64,000 nucleotides of DNA. Source: Aestuariibacter sp. (GTDB lineage: Bacteria > Pseudomonadota > Gammaproteobacteria > Enterobacterales > Alteromonadaceae). This document shows positions 40,945-51,027 of the stretch, piece by piece. A program made the position numbers and the translations under genes. Every line of letters begins with the position of its first letter. Positions within the stretch are counted from its first letter, which is position 1. Location: contig CP051238.1 in the NCBI GenBank assembly GCA_017794925.1, forward strand, positions 3,675,328 through 3,739,327, given 5' to 3'. Below the pieces are notes generated by a model. It was not told where the DNA came from and searched no databases. It saw only the letters and a program-made list of their open reading frames with translations.

Positions 40945-41535
40945 TTAAGTCTGAGAGTCTGAACTGATTCGGCTGGCAACAGCGCCGGCCTGCCCTTTGT
41001 ATTTGGCATCTACCCGAGCGTTATACGGTTTTTCAGCCGGTCGACTGAGTACTTCAAAACTCAATGCACCAATTTTCATCATGGGGCGCAGCGCTAATGG
41101 CAGCTTTCCGCTGTTGTAGAATTCCAACACAATGTTGCCAGACCAACCAGGATCAATGCGATGTGCGGTTACGTGCACCATTAAGCCCAGTCGAGCCAAC
41201 GAAGAACGGCCGTCTAACCACCCCACGATGTTATCTGGCAAGGTCACTGATTCATGCGTAATGGCCAGCGCCAGCTCGCCGGGATGCAGGAAGAATGCTT
41301 TGCCTTCTGGCAACACAATTTCATCACTCATTACCGATTCCAGCGCTGCCTGTACCTCAGCTTTCGGGCCGCTCAAGTCAATGTATGGCGCAGCGTGATC
41401 TTCAAACACGCGAAATTTATTACCCAGGCGCATGTCTACCGTTACACCACTGATGTGTTCGTAGCCGGGCTGGGGATCAATCCGGATTTTGCCAGATTGC
41501 AAATGGTCGTAAATGTCGCGATCGCTTAAACGCAT
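40945..41535 (-). CDS. dcd: dCTP deaminase
   Basis: 196 residues, starting MRLSDRDIYDHLQSGKIRIDP as in Dcd. The SGVTVDMRLG segment, the deaminase HPGELALA region and WLDGRSSLARLGLMVHVTAHRIDPGW form the trimeric dUTPase-like nucleotide-binding sites. It converts dCTP to dUTP, feeding dTMP synthesis. Length agrees with E. coli Dcd (193). Its neighbourhood (apbC, metG) is conserved in gammaproteobacteria. Confidence 0.95.
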   Translation of the reverse strand: MRLSDRDIYDHLQSGKIRIDPQPGYEHISGVTVDMRLGNKFRVFEDHAAPYIDLSGPKAEVQAALESVMSDEIVLPEGKAFFLHPGELALAITHESVTLPDNIVGWLDGRSSLARLGLMVHVTAHRIDPGWSGNIVLEFYNSGKLPLALRPMMKIGALSFEVLSRPAEKPYNARVDAKYKGQAGAVASRISSDSQT

Positions 41536-41686
41536 GAAATAAGCCTTTTTTAAATTTGCGACATTATGCTTTCTAGTAATACACCAATCAATGGGTTATT
41601 GCATTTCTAGAGCTTCAGAGTGTGACTTAAATGGGAGAATGACATGGGGAAGGCCAATAAATAACCCACCCCATTTGATTGACACG

Positions 41687-42403
41687 TTAGCGTCGTGCTC
41701 TTTTCGCAGCAGCAACACCCAATAAACCGAGTATCATCAATGTTAGAGTAGCTGGAGCTGGTGCAGGAGTACTTTCCGGAGCCTGAGATGCAGTAACAGC
41801 AGAAAGATTATCAATGCCAACAGTAGCACCCCAGCCGCCAATCCCGATTCCAGAGCCCAGAAGATTTAAAGGGACATTGCTTTTGGTTACCTGATAATCA
41901 CTTATTCCGTCAAAATCAATATCAAAATCAATTTGAAGATCTGTGCTGATAAGAGAAAGTGTCATACGCAGGGCTGTTACAGCAGCGCCCGGGAATACTT
42001 CGAAATCTGAACTTGTCCACGAGCCGTTGCCTGCGCCATTAGTTCCGAAATAATAACCAACATATTCGAAGCCTGCGATACTATCCTGACTTTGAAGCTT
42101 CACATATAAACTGTTTGTACTGTTGGCAAAATTCAGGATTAATGAGCCAAAGCCATCAGAGGAAGACAAATGATAAAAATCAGCGGTGATACTTGTTGTT
42201 GTTACGCCAGTGTATACAGACGCACCAATTCCTTGACATACTGCTTTATTCGATACAATTGCACAACTGCCTGAATCATCAGCCCATCCGGCACCCAATG
42301 ACGGAGAGTCAGGTCTGTCAAAACTATCAATAAGTGTTGCGTTTGCAACAAAACTTAAGGTTGTAATGACTGTTGCAATTATTACTTTAGACAAGTTTCT
42401 CAT
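41687..42403 (-). CDS. PEP-CTERM-like exported protein
   Basis: 238 residues with a Sec signal (VANA) and a C-terminal sorting signal: PAPAPATLTLMILGLLGVAAAKRARR, short hydrophobic helix plus basic end, the PEP-CTERM architecture with a PAP instead of PEP motif. The body (FDRPDSPSLGAGWADD, then IAGFEYVGYYFGTNG) looks like a beta-sandwich of the LamG/exported-adhesin type. Such proteins are processed by exosortase and often tied to exopolysaccharide. No exosortase is in the window. Confidence 0.7.
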   Translation of the reverse strand: MRNLSKVIIATVITTLSFVANATLIDSFDRPDSPSLGAGWADDSGSCAIVSNKAVCQGIGASVYTGVTTTSITADFYHLSSSDGFGSLILNFANSTNSLYVKLQSQDSIAGFEYVGYYFGTNGAGNGSWTSSDFEVFPGAAVTALRMTLSLISTDLQIDFDIDFDGISDYQVTKSNVPLNLLGSGIGIGGWGATVGIDNLSAVTASQAPESTPAPAPATLTLMILGLLGVAAAKRARR

Positions 42404-42613
42404 ACTTCAACTACCTTGCTTTATCTGTTGACTAAGGGTTTAAAACGCTCACTTAATCAGAAAAAAGCAAAAGATATACCAAAATAAATAATAAAATAAA
42501 AATCAGTTAGTTAGTCAAAAATCAAGAACATAGCTACATCTAAACTGTAAAGAGCCCCGACAGCTGAAAAGGCTATCTGATACTATCATTCGGACCTGTA
42601 AAACCTTAAAAAG

Positions 42614-43729
42614 TCAATTTACCGGATTAAACGCGATGGGTTCGCCTTTTATATGTTTAGAACCATGTTGTGATACCGGCACGGTTAATGCCAACTGCAT
42701 CGACACCACTCTGGCCATGGCGCGATAAGCGTCAGACAACACATGTTCAGGCTCACTTACCAGCAGGGGCTTGCCGGTGCCCGCATGTTCTCGAATTGTA
42801 GTATTCAGAGGTAACGCGCCAAGTAGAGGTAATCCGTAACGTTCAGCCAGTGCCTGACCGCCGTGTTTGGCGAAGATATAGTCTTTATGGCCACACACGG
42901 TGCACTGGTAGTAACTCATGTTTTCAACCAGACCCAACACAGGAATGTTCACTTTGTTAAACATCGCAATGCCTTTTTGGGCATCGGCCAATGCCAGATC
43001 CTGAGGCGTTGTTACCACAACGGCAGCAGTTAACGGCACTTGCTGGGCCATGGTGAGCTGCACGTCACCTGTACCCGGTGGCATATCTACAATCAAATAA
43101 TCCAGCACTGGCCAAAGGGTTTCATTAATCAGTTGCGCGAGTGCTTTACTGGCCATGGGGCCTCGCCAAATTGCGGCATCTTCAGCGGGAACCAAATAGC
43201 CAATTGAGTTGGCTACCAAGCCATGAGCCTGTAGCGGCTGCATATGCTTGTTATCAGCTGTTTGCGGCCGTTCCGTGGTATTTCCCAGCATAATTGGCAC
43301 CGAAGGGCCATAAATATCCGCATCCAGAATACCCACGCTCGCGCCTTCCTGAAGTAGCGCACTGGCCAGATTAATGCTGGTGGTGGACTTGCCTACTCCG
43401 CCTTTCCCCGAAGCCACCGCAATAATATTTCGTACGTTGGTAACTGGTGGCTTTAACGTTTGCCCACTTTGAATCGACTGAGTAAGGGCTACCGACATTC
43501 CGCTGTATTTCTCAGCGTTTTTCTCGTCGTTTAATGCCTGCTGCAAAAGCGCTTCAATGGCCGGCCACTGTGTTTTACACGCAAACGGAAACGTGACGGT
43601 AACCTGCTTGTCATTTAACGCACACCAACTTTTCGCATCAGCGGCTTCAATGGAGAAATAGCTGGCCAGTTTTTCGGCAATAAATTGAATAACTGCGTCA
43701 GGTTTTTTAGCTCGACCGGAAAAAAACAT
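42614..43729 (-). CDS. apbC: Mrp/ApbC iron-sulfur cluster carrier
   Basis: 371 residues. An N-terminal MIP18-like domain leads to a deviant Walker A (ASGKGGVGKSTTS) and VDMPPGTGD of the ParA/NBP35 family. CTVCG in the C-terminal part may bridge an Fe-S cluster in the dimer. It transfers Fe-S clusters to apoproteins. It is divergent from metG across 111 bp, a common gammaproteobacterial arrangement. Confidence 0.92.
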   Translation of the reverse strand: MFFSGRAKKPDAVIQFIAEKLASYFSIEAADAKSWCALNDKQVTVTFPFACKTQWPAIEALLQQALNDEKNAEKYSGMSVALTQSIQSGQTLKPPVTNVRNIIAVASGKGGVGKSTTSINLASALLQEGASVGILDADIYGPSVPIMLGNTTERPQTADNKHMQPLQAHGLVANSIGYLVPAEDAAIWRGPMASKALAQLINETLWPVLDYLIVDMPPGTGDVQLTMAQQVPLTAAVVVTTPQDLALADAQKGIAMFNKVNIPVLGLVENMSYYQCTVCGHKDYIFAKHGGQALAERYGLPLLGALPLNTTIREHAGTGKPLLVSEPEHVLSDAYRAMARVVSMQLALTVPVSQHGSKHIKGEPIAFNPVN

Positions 43730-43840
43730 GGATTACCTGCAAATTTAAAGGTTTTACAACATTACTTAATGCAAAAAAAGCGCATTTCCGCTAGTATTTG
43801 CGCCATTTCCATTAGCTTAAAAGCCGAACAATAATAGTCT

Positions 43841-45886
43841 ATGTCAGAACAGAGTCAGCTTCCCCAAGGCAAGCGCCGTATTTTGGTAACCAGTGCGTTA
43901 CCTTACGCCAATGGTTCCATTCACCTGGGCCATTTACTTGAGCACATCCAAACCGATATCTGGACGCGTTTCCAGCGCTTGCGCGGACACGAATGTTACA
44001 GTGTTTGTGCCGACGATGCACACGGTACGCCGGTAATGTTAAAAGCCCAGGAATTGGGAATTACACCGGAAGAAATGGTGGCTCAAACTCGCGCAGAACA
44101 CCATCAGGACCTGCTCGACTTCCATATTGATTACAACAACTATTATGTTACGCATTCACCGGAAAATCAGCATTATTGCGAAGAGATTTACCGTCGTTTG
44201 GATGCCGCGGGCTACATTAGCAAGCGCACCATTAACCAGTTGTTCGATCCGGAAAAGAACATGTTTTTGCCGGACCGCTTCGTTAAAGGTACCTGCCCGA
44301 GTTGTAATGCAGAAGATCAAAACGGCGACAGCTGTGACGTATGTGGCGCAACGTATAGCCCAACAGAAGTGAAAAACCCTCGCAGCGTAGTATCGGGTGC
44401 TACACCAGTACTACGTGAGTCTGAGCACTTCTTCTTCGACCTGCCGCAGTTCGAAGGCATGCTGAAAGACTGGATCCGTTCGGGTGCCATTCAGGAAGAA
44501 ATGGCCAACAAGCTGCAGGAATGGTTTGAAGATGGCTTGCAACAATGGGACATCAGCCGCGACGCACCTTACTTTGGCTTCGAGATTCCCGGCGCGCCTA
44601 ACAAGTTCTTCTACGTTTGGGTAGACGCACCGGTTGGCTACATGGCCAGCTTTAAAAATTTCTGTGACAGCAACAACGTCGATTTCGACAGCTTCTGGAA
44701 CAAAGACTCAGACGCTGAACTTTATCACTTCATTGGTAAAGACATTACGTATTTCCACTGCCTGTTCTGGCCTGCAATGCTGGAAGGCGCGGGTTACCGC
44801 AAACCAAGTGGCGTAAATATTCACGGCTTTGTAACCGTTAACGGCGCCAAGATGTCAAAGTCTCGCGGTACGTTTATTAAAGGCCGCACCTACCTTGATC
44901 ATCTGAACCCGGAATACCTGCGCTATTATTTTGCGTCTAAACTGGGTGACGGCGTAACCGATATCGACCTGAACTTTGAAGACTTCGCGCAAAAAGTGAA
45001 TTCTGACCTGGTCGGCAAAGTAGTGAATATTGCCAGTCGCTGTGCCAGCTTTATAACCAAGCGTTTCGACGGTAAGTTGTCTGACAACGTCCTTGAGCCT
45101 GAGCTGGTTGCTCAGTTCCAGAACGCGGCTGAGCCTATTGCTGCGTTGTTTGAAAAGCGCAAATATCATCAGGCCATTCGCGAAATCATGGCGCTGGCTG
45201 ACAAAGCTAATCAGTTTATCGACACCAACGCGCCTTGGGTAACTATTAAAGACGAAACCAAGCAGCAGTTTACTCATGACGTGTGTTCATTGGGCATCAA
45301 CCTGTTCCGTATTTTGGTCACCTACCTGAAGCCGGTATTGCCTGTACTCGCTGAAAAGGCAGAAGCCTTCCTGAACGACGAACTGACGTGGGAAAGCAGC
45401 CAGTCAGTACTAACCGGCCATGCCATTAACAAGTTCAAGCCAATGATGCAGCGTGTAGAAATGGATAAGATTGAAGCGATGGTTGAAGCATCAAAAGAAA
45501 GCCTGGTGGCTAAGCCGAAAATCGATCCGAACAGCCCGCTGGCGAAAGATCCAATCAGTGAAACCATTTCTTTCGACGACTTTGCGAAAGTTGACCTGCG
45601 TATCGCGCGCATCGCCAATGCAGAGCACGTAGAGAAAGCCGACAAGCTGTTGCGACTAGAGCTGGATTTAGGTGGTGAAACCCGTCAGGTATTTGCTGGC
45701 ATCAAATCAGCGTATGCGCCGGAAGACCTGATTGGCAAACACACTGTTATGGTTGCCAACCTGGCACCGCGCAAGATGCGCTTTGGTATGTCTGAAGGCA
45801 TGGTGCTTGCCGCCGGCCCTGGTGGCAAAGAGCTATACATTCTTGAACCAAATGAAGGCGCCCAGCCTGGTATGCGAGTGAAGTAA
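43841..45886 (+). CDS. metG: Methionyl-tRNA synthetase
   Basis: 681 residues. The class I HIGH-like motif is HLGH (28-31) and the KMSKS loop is AKMSKSRG. A zinc-binding knuckle (CPSCNAEDQNGDSCDVCG) is present, with an anticodon-binding helical domain and a C-terminal OB-fold tRNA-binding/dimerisation domain (from about 575). It charges tRNA-Met. Length and order match E. coli MetG (677). It is divergent from apbC and followed by a terminator that starts a repeat array. Confidence 0.96.
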   Translation: MSEQSQLPQGKRRILVTSALPYANGSIHLGHLLEHIQTDIWTRFQRLRGHECYSVCADDAHGTPVMLKAQELGITPEEMVAQTRAEHHQDLLDFHIDYNNYYVTHSPENQHYCEEIYRRLDAAGYISKRTINQLFDPEKNMFLPDRFVKGTCPSCNAEDQNGDSCDVCGATYSPTEVKNPRSVVSGATPVLRESEHFFFDLPQFEGMLKDWIRSGAIQEEMANKLQEWFEDGLQQWDISRDAPYFGFEIPGAPNKFFYVWVDAPVGYMASFKNFCDSNNVDFDSFWNKDSDAELYHFIGKDITYFHCLFWPAMLEGAGYRKPSGVNIHGFVTVNGAKMSKSRGTFIKGRTYLDHLNPEYLRYYFASKLGDGVTDIDLNFEDFAQKVNSDLVGKVVNIASRCASFITKRFDGKLSDNVLEPELVAQFQNAAEPIAALFEKRKYHQAIREIMALADKANQFIDTNAPWVTIKDETKQQFTHDVCSLGINLFRILVTYLKPVLPVLAEKAEAFLNDELTWESSQSVLTGHAINKFKPMMQRVEMDKIEAMVEASKESLVAKPKIDPNSPLAKDPISETISFDDFAKVDLRIARIANAEHVEKADKLLRLELDLGGETRQVFAGIKSAYAPEDLIGKHTVMVANLAPRKMRFGMSEGMVLAAGPGGKELYILEPNEGAQPGMRVK

Positions 45887-46520
45887 TGCATTGCCCTGGT
45901 TTTGCGCTGGGCTCACTAACATACTCACCTTTCTAAAAAATCCCGGCCCTGTGCCGGGATTTTTGTTTATAACCTACGGGTATTCATACGTCTTCGGAAG
46001 TTTCCTTAGTTCCCCGCGTTCGCGGGGATGACGGTAAGGAGGAAGCGGGAACGACGGCTGTAATGGATTGGGGTGACAGATGTATCAAGCAAGGGTGACT
46101 GTTATTGGAGAAGCCTACATCTAACGTCGTCCCGGCCTTGCGCCGGGATCTTTTAATACAGCCTACGGATTTTCATACGCCTTCGGATGTTTCGGTAAGT
46201 TCCCCGCCTTCGCGGGGATGGCGGAAATGGTGGGTGGAGATGACGGATGTAGTGGCCTGGGATGACCGTTAAGTTAGAACGAGGATGACGGGATTGGAAA
46301 GCCTACATCTAACGTCGTCCCGGCCTTGCGCCGGGAACTTTTAATACAGCCTACGGGTTTTCATACGCCTTCGGATGTGTTGGTAAGTTCCCCGCGTTCG
46401 CGGGAATGACAGAGATGGTGGGTGGGGATGACGGATGTAGTGGGTGGGGATCACAGATGTGTGGGCGGTGGAGACAAAAATGAGTCGGTGTTTACGGGTG
46501 TAGTAAGCGGGATCTCACAC
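45887..46520. other. Non-coding stretch holding the 188-bp repeat array
   Basis: 634 bp between metG and the yafS-like gene. Apart from the metG terminator and three tandem repeat units, no gene is seen. Confidence 0.7.
45941..46505. repeat. Three tandem 188-bp repeats rich in hairpins
   Basis: Units begin at 45941, 46130 and 46318 (period 188-189). Each has a CCCGGC ... GCCGGG stem, a TACGCCTTCGGA-type stem and a TTCCCCGCxTTCGCGGGGA stem. The first unit is divergent and its opening hairpin (45942-45958 with ATTTTTG) serves as the metG terminator; units 2 and 3 are near identical. Similar CCCCGC-hairpin repeats are dispersed in marine gammaproteobacterial genomes. Confidence 0.85.
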
Positions 46521-47273
46521 TCACCCAGTCTTAGTTCTCGAAGCAGCATCACGCATACTCGCCCCCACGGCAGAGAAACGGGGTTTTACCTTCCACTTTG
46601 CCTTAATGGTAGTCATAGGAATTGTACGTTTGCGCGCAAGTAATACGTAAACGGATGAACACCAAGGGCAGTGACGACTGCACCATTGTTGCCAAGCCGC
46701 AGGCTGGCCAGCGGCGTGACTGGCAAATAACATAGAGAACAGAATGTGCCGATGTTCTACGACTTCAAACCCCAGTAACTGCAACCAGTCTTTTATACGA
46801 CCGGCCGAAAAGAAACGAGCAGAATGTAATACATTGCCTCGCTTAATAGGTAGGAACCGGGCAACCCCCGTTAAACTAAACGGGTTAAAACCACTGATAA
46901 TCACATACCCATTTGCAGTAATCACCCTGTCCACCTCACGCAAAATCTCATGAGGATCCTGCGCAAAATCCAGTTCATTGGCCAGTAATACACCGTCAAT
47001 ACTATTTTCAACGTAAGGTAAATTATCAGAACGCGTAATAATACCTGAGTGCTCAGTGAGGCTTTGAGTTTGTTGAATCTGATGACGAATCGAACAGTCT
47101 GACAACGCTATTTCACTGCTCAAATTACCTAGCTTCAGCATGTGATAGCCAAATATACGCTGGCTCAACTCATTGCATACCTGTTCAATGACCAACTTGA
47201 GCTCCTCACCACCTGGTAACTCTGACCAGCTGTCGGGATAATGCGGCGGTTTAGGGCGAAAAGCGGATTTCAT
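46521..47273 (-). CDS. YafS-like class I SAM methyltransferase
   Basis: 250 residues. A methyltransferase core in which motif I is degenerate, followed by NSIDGVLLANELDFAQDP and REVDRVITANGYVIISGFNP (motif IV/V). Its divergent position to gloB matches the E. coli yafS-gloB arrangement, so it is likely the YafS ortholog; its substrate is unknown. The C-terminal 30 residues are a basic extension. Confidence 0.8.
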   Translation of the reverse strand: MKSAFRPKPPHYPDSWSELPGGEELKLVIEQVCNELSQRIFGYHMLKLGNLSSEIALSDCSIRHQIQQTQSLTEHSGIITRSDNLPYVENSIDGVLLANELDFAQDPHEILREVDRVITANGYVIISGFNPFSLTGVARFLPIKRGNVLHSARFFSAGRIKDWLQLLGFEVVEHRHILFSMLFASHAAGQPAAWQQWCSRHCPWCSSVYVLLARKRTIPMTTIKAKWKVKPRFSAVGASMRDAASRTKTG

Positions 47274-47387
47274 GGGCTCTGGAATACAATCCTTAACGGT
47301 TTAATATGCCACATGTATTGCATGCAACATAACAACTTTATAGTATCTGAGTATCGAAATACAATATGCGAACAAATGATGACGAGT

Positions 47388-48173
47388 ATGCAGGGATTTC
47401 CTACGTCGGTGAAGGTAACACCTATTCCGGCGTTTACCGACAACTATATATGGTGTTTGCATAACGGTACCCAAGCGGTAGTGGTTGACCCGGGTGATGC
47501 TGCGCCCGTTCTAGCGTTCTGTAAGGAACAGAAGCTGATCCTGTCTGCAATCCTTATCACGCACCATCACCGCGATCATACCGGTGGTATAGCAGCCCTG
47601 GCAGCTGCCATTACGGATCTCCCCGTGATTGGTCCTCGCGGTAGTCACATCAATGGCATCACCAAATCGGTAGCACAAGGGGATATCGTCAAGCTCACCG
47701 CTATAGGCTGTGAGTTCTCGGTGCTCGAAGTACCCGGTCATACATTGGATCATATTGCCTTTGTTGGTCATAACGCTTTATTTTGCGGAGATACATTATT
47801 TGCAGCTGGTTGCGGGCGTTTATTTGAAGGAACGCCCGGACAAATGCATCGCTCCCTGAGTAAAATAAAACGCTTACCGCCAGGCACCGCCATCTACTGC
47901 ACTCATGAATATACCGAGGCCAACGTCAAATTCGCCCTGGCAGTTGACCCTGAAAATGAACACTTACAAGCGTATTCAGACTGGGTAGCGTCTAACCGGG
48001 CCAAAGATACCCCAACCTTGCCTACGGATTTAACGACACAATGCAACGTGAATCCTTTTTTACGTTGTCACGACAATAATGTAGTAAAAAGCGTCAGTCA
48101 GTATGCCGGTCTGGAACTTTCGGATGAAATTGCCGTCTTTACCCAGTTACGTAAATGGAAAGATAACTTTTAA
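47388..48173 (+). CDS. gloB: Hydroxyacylglutathione hydrolase (glyoxalase II)
   Basis: The ATG at 47388 gives 261 residues close to the family's usual 251; longer readings to 47241 overlap the divergent yafS-like gene. The metallo-beta-lactamase motif THHHRDHTGG plus the later GHTLDHIAF, CGDTLFAAGCGRLF and CTHEYTEAN motifs bind two metal ions. It hydrolyses S-D-lactoylglutathione in methylglyoxal detoxification. Confidence 0.92.
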   Translation: MQGFPTSVKVTPIPAFTDNYIWCLHNGTQAVVVDPGDAAPVLAFCKEQKLILSAILITHHHRDHTGGIAALAAAITDLPVIGPRGSHINGITKSVAQGDIVKLTAIGCEFSVLEVPGHTLDHIAFVGHNALFCGDTLFAAGCGRLFEGTPGQMHRSLSKIKRLPPGTAIYCTHEYTEANVKFALAVDPENEHLQAYSDWVASNRAKDTPTLPTDLTTQCNVNPFLRCHDNNVVKSVSQYAGLELSDEIAVFTQLRKWKDNF

Positions 48174-48298
48174 GCACGTTCGTCTTTAGTTGAGTTTCTT
48201 ACGCCAAATACATACAAGTCCAATCAACAGGATGCATTGAGACGCCATTTTGCGTACACTAGCTATGCACCTCATACGATCTAAGGGTAAGTTTTTAA

Positions 48299-49951
48299 AT
48301 GAAGTTTAAGTTGTCTGTACTGTCCATTATGGTTACGTCTCTGCTAGCAGGTTGTCAGTTGACAGCACCTGAACAAGTAGAGTCTGAAGTTGCAGACAAC
48401 CGCACTACGTGTGAGATTGCCCACACTAACATCAACGATCAGGCCGATTGTGAACTGGCGAACGAGGGTGTCATTGAAGTAATGCACCCTACCGAAGAAG
48501 TCGAAGTAGACATCGAACCTGCGCCAGAGGCAGCAGAGCCTGAAGTGATTGCCAATCTTTGGATTCGTGCCAGCAATCAATTCGCATTCGATATTCCGGA
48601 CAACAAGCGCATTGCAGTGCAACGCGACTGGTATTTGAAACATCCGGCTTATATGGAGCGCGTATCCAAGCGCGCCAAACCGTTCCTTCATTACATTGTG
48701 CAGCAGATCGAAGCACGTGAAATGCCGTTAGAACTAACGCTGCTGCCAATTGTAGAAAGCGCTTTTGACCCGTTTGCCTACTCTCACGGCAGAGCAGCAG
48801 GTATGTGGCAATTTATTCCGGGCACGGCAAAACGCTTTGGCATACAACAAACCTGGTGGTACGACGGTCGTCGTGATGTCATCGCGTCAACAGCGGCGGC
48901 CCTTGATTACCTCACGTACCTGAACAAGATGTTCGACGGTAACTGGTTACATGCACTAGCCGCCTACAACAGTGGTGAAGGTCGAGTGGGTAAGGCTATT
49001 AAGCGCAATGCAGCCGCAGGCAAGCCCACTGATTTCTGGTCACTGGATTTACCGCGTGAAACCCGGGCCTATGTACCAAAGTTACTGGCGTTGGCTGACA
49101 TCCTGAAAAATCACGAAAACTACGCGTTTGAATGGCCGGAAGTCGACAACGCGCCGGTTATTGCTACTGTTGATATTGGATCTCAGGTTGATTTAGCCTT
49201 TGCGGCCGAACTGGCTGACATGGATTTAAAGTCCCTGCATGCATTAAACCCCGGATTTAACCGCTGGGCGACTGATCCAGAAGGCCCACACCGGTTGGTC
49301 CTGCCGTTGGATAAGGCAGAATCATTCAGTCAGCAACTGGCAAACGTCGAACGTAATGAGCGCCTGAACTGGGTGCGCCACAAAATCGAGTCCGGTGACA
49401 GTCTGTTAAAACTGGCCAAAGAATACCACACCACTGTCGACGTTATTAAAAGCGTCAATGACATGCAAGGTAATATGATTCGGGTGGGCGACTACATTAT
49501 GGTGCCCGTCGCACTGAAGAAACTGGACGCCTATTCACTGTCAGAAGATCAACGTCTGGCAACAACCCAAAACAAAAAGCGCGGCAGCTATCAGCTTACG
49601 CACCAGGTTAAATCTGGCGATACCCTGTGGGATATCAGCCGCAAGTACGACATCAGCACCCGTTCACTGGCAAAGTGGAATGGTATGGCGCCAACCGATC
49701 CGCTTATGCCCGGCAAAACGCTGGTTATTTGGGTGAACGAGGCAAGTGATGAGCAAAAACGCGACGCGATTATGCGCACCCTCACCTACACAGTGAAGCG
49801 CGGGGACTCCTTGGCCCGTATTGCTCAAAAATTTAATATCAGAACCAGTGACATTACCAAGTGGAATAACCTAAACCCGAAAAAATATTTACAGCCGGGT
49901 CAGAAGCTGACATTACATGTTGACGTAACCCGTCTGAAAAATATCGGCTAG
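48299..49951 (+). CDS. mltD: Membrane-bound lytic murein transglycosylase D
   Basis: 550 residues. The lipoprotein signal has lipobox LLAGC (C19). The SLT domain has catalytic Glu in VESAFDPFA followed by GMWQFIPGTAKRFG and AYNSGEGRVG. Three LysM repeats (about 360-402, 437-480, 499-545) bind peptidoglycan. It cleaves glycan strands to 1,6-anhydro products at the outer membrane. Adjacent to gloB, as in E. coli. Confidence 0.94.
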   Translation: MKFKLSVLSIMVTSLLAGCQLTAPEQVESEVADNRTTCEIAHTNINDQADCELANEGVIEVMHPTEEVEVDIEPAPEAAEPEVIANLWIRASNQFAFDIPDNKRIAVQRDWYLKHPAYMERVSKRAKPFLHYIVQQIEAREMPLELTLLPIVESAFDPFAYSHGRAAGMWQFIPGTAKRFGIQQTWWYDGRRDVIASTAAALDYLTYLNKMFDGNWLHALAAYNSGEGRVGKAIKRNAAAGKPTDFWSLDLPRETRAYVPKLLALADILKNHENYAFEWPEVDNAPVIATVDIGSQVDLAFAAELADMDLKSLHALNPGFNRWATDPEGPHRLVLPLDKAESFSQQLANVERNERLNWVRHKIESGDSLLKLAKEYHTTVDVIKSVNDMQGNMIRVGDYIMVPVALKKLDAYSLSEDQRLATTQNKKRGSYQLTHQVKSGDTLWDISRKYDISTRSLAKWNGMAPTDPLMPGKTLVIWVNEASDEQKRDAIMRTLTYTVKRGDSLARIAQKFNIRTSDITKWNNLNPKKYLQPGQKLTLHVDVTRLKNIG

Positions 49952-49965
49952 AAGGCAGACACCCA

Positions 49966-51027
49966 ATGTTAAGGATTAACCGGGAAAACCTGCGCAACAG
50001 CCACGAAGGCCCATGGTTACTGCTCGACCTGACAATGCTGGGTCTGCTGTTTTTAAACCTGCTGTTTCTGTTATTTGACGGGCTGTACGGCACCGCATTT
50101 GTGCAGGAAACTCTGGCTAACTGGTCGCCGGCCTTTGTCAGTTTCTACGAGCCTATTCACCGCAACTTTATTCTTGTCGATTTAATTTTTATTACTATCT
50201 TCCTTAGTGAGTTCTTTTTGCGTTGGGCCGTTGCCATCAAACGCAAAGAGCACCTCCGGTGGTACTTTTTTCCATTTTTAAGATGGTACGACTTAGTCGG
50301 TTGTATCCCCTTAGGCGGAACCCGAATCTTCCGCTTTCTTCGAATATTCTCGATTTTATATCGCTTGCACAAGCATCAGATTATTGATTTAAACCAGACT
50401 GCACTGTACCGGTTTATTGCATTTTATTATGACGTATTTGTTGAAGAGCTCAGCGACCGTATCGTAGTGAAAGTACTTTCAGATGCACAGCAGGATATTG
50501 CTGCAGGTTCTCCGCTTATTGAAGATATTACGCAAAACGTACTTGCGCCGCGTCGTCCGGTTATTAGCAACTGGTTATCGAGTATTGTTAATCACTTTGG
50601 TCAGTCAATCAACGACAGCAAGCACGGTGATGTTATCCGGCGACATGTGAAAGACAGTGTAGGCAAGGCTGTTCGCGATAATGCTCAGGTATCTACCCTC
50701 TCCTACGTTCCGGTCGTCGGTAAAACCATAGAAAACACATTAGAAAGCGCAGTAACCGATATCGTCACGGCTTCCATAGTAAACCTGCTGGCTGATCTTG
50801 AAGCTAAAGATCTCGAAGAGTTTTTCGCCCACGGGTTAAAGGATTTCACGCTAGATGAGGAAAACCTGGAAGATGAGTTTTTACTGGTGGTAAACGAGTG
50901 TATCGAGGCTATTAAAGGTCACGTCTCGCAACAGCGCTGGAAATCCCACTTAATCGAAAAACAGCAACAAAAACAAGCTGGAAAAACACCCAATATTGTG
51001 GACGATACCGATGTTGAAGCACCTTGA
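49966..51027 (+). CDS. Voltage-sensor-like (ion-transporter domain) membrane protein
   Basis: 353 residues. N-terminal half with four hydrophobic helices ending in an Arg-rich S4-like helix (RIFRFLRIFSILYRLHKH), the voltage-sensor/ion-transport pattern. The C-terminal half (about 180-340) is soluble and helical. No pore helix is visible, so it may be a voltage-sensor-only protein. It begins 14 bp after mltD; its last codons overlap the next gene. Confidence 0.7.
   Translation: MLRINRENLRNSHEGPWLLLDLTMLGLLFLNLLFLLFDGLYGTAFVQETLANWSPAFVSFYEPIHRNFILVDLIFITIFLSEFFLRWAVAIKRKEHLRWYFFPFLRWYDLVGCIPLGGTRIFRFLRIFSILYRLHKHQIIDLNQTALYRFIAFYYDVFVEELSDRIVVKVLSDAQQDIAAGSPLIEDITQNVLAPRRPVISNWLSSIVNHFGQSINDSKHGDVIRRHVKDSVGKAVRDNAQVSTLSYVPVVGKTIENTLESAVTDIVTASIVNLLADLEAKDLEEFFAHGLKDFTLDEENLEDEFLLVVNECIEAIKGHVSQQRWKSHLIEKQQQKQAGKTPNIVDDTDVEAP

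Noticed and set aside
45941..46505. CRISPR array
   Set aside because: Units are about 188 bp with no spacer variation, so they are tandem repeats rather than repeat-spacer units.
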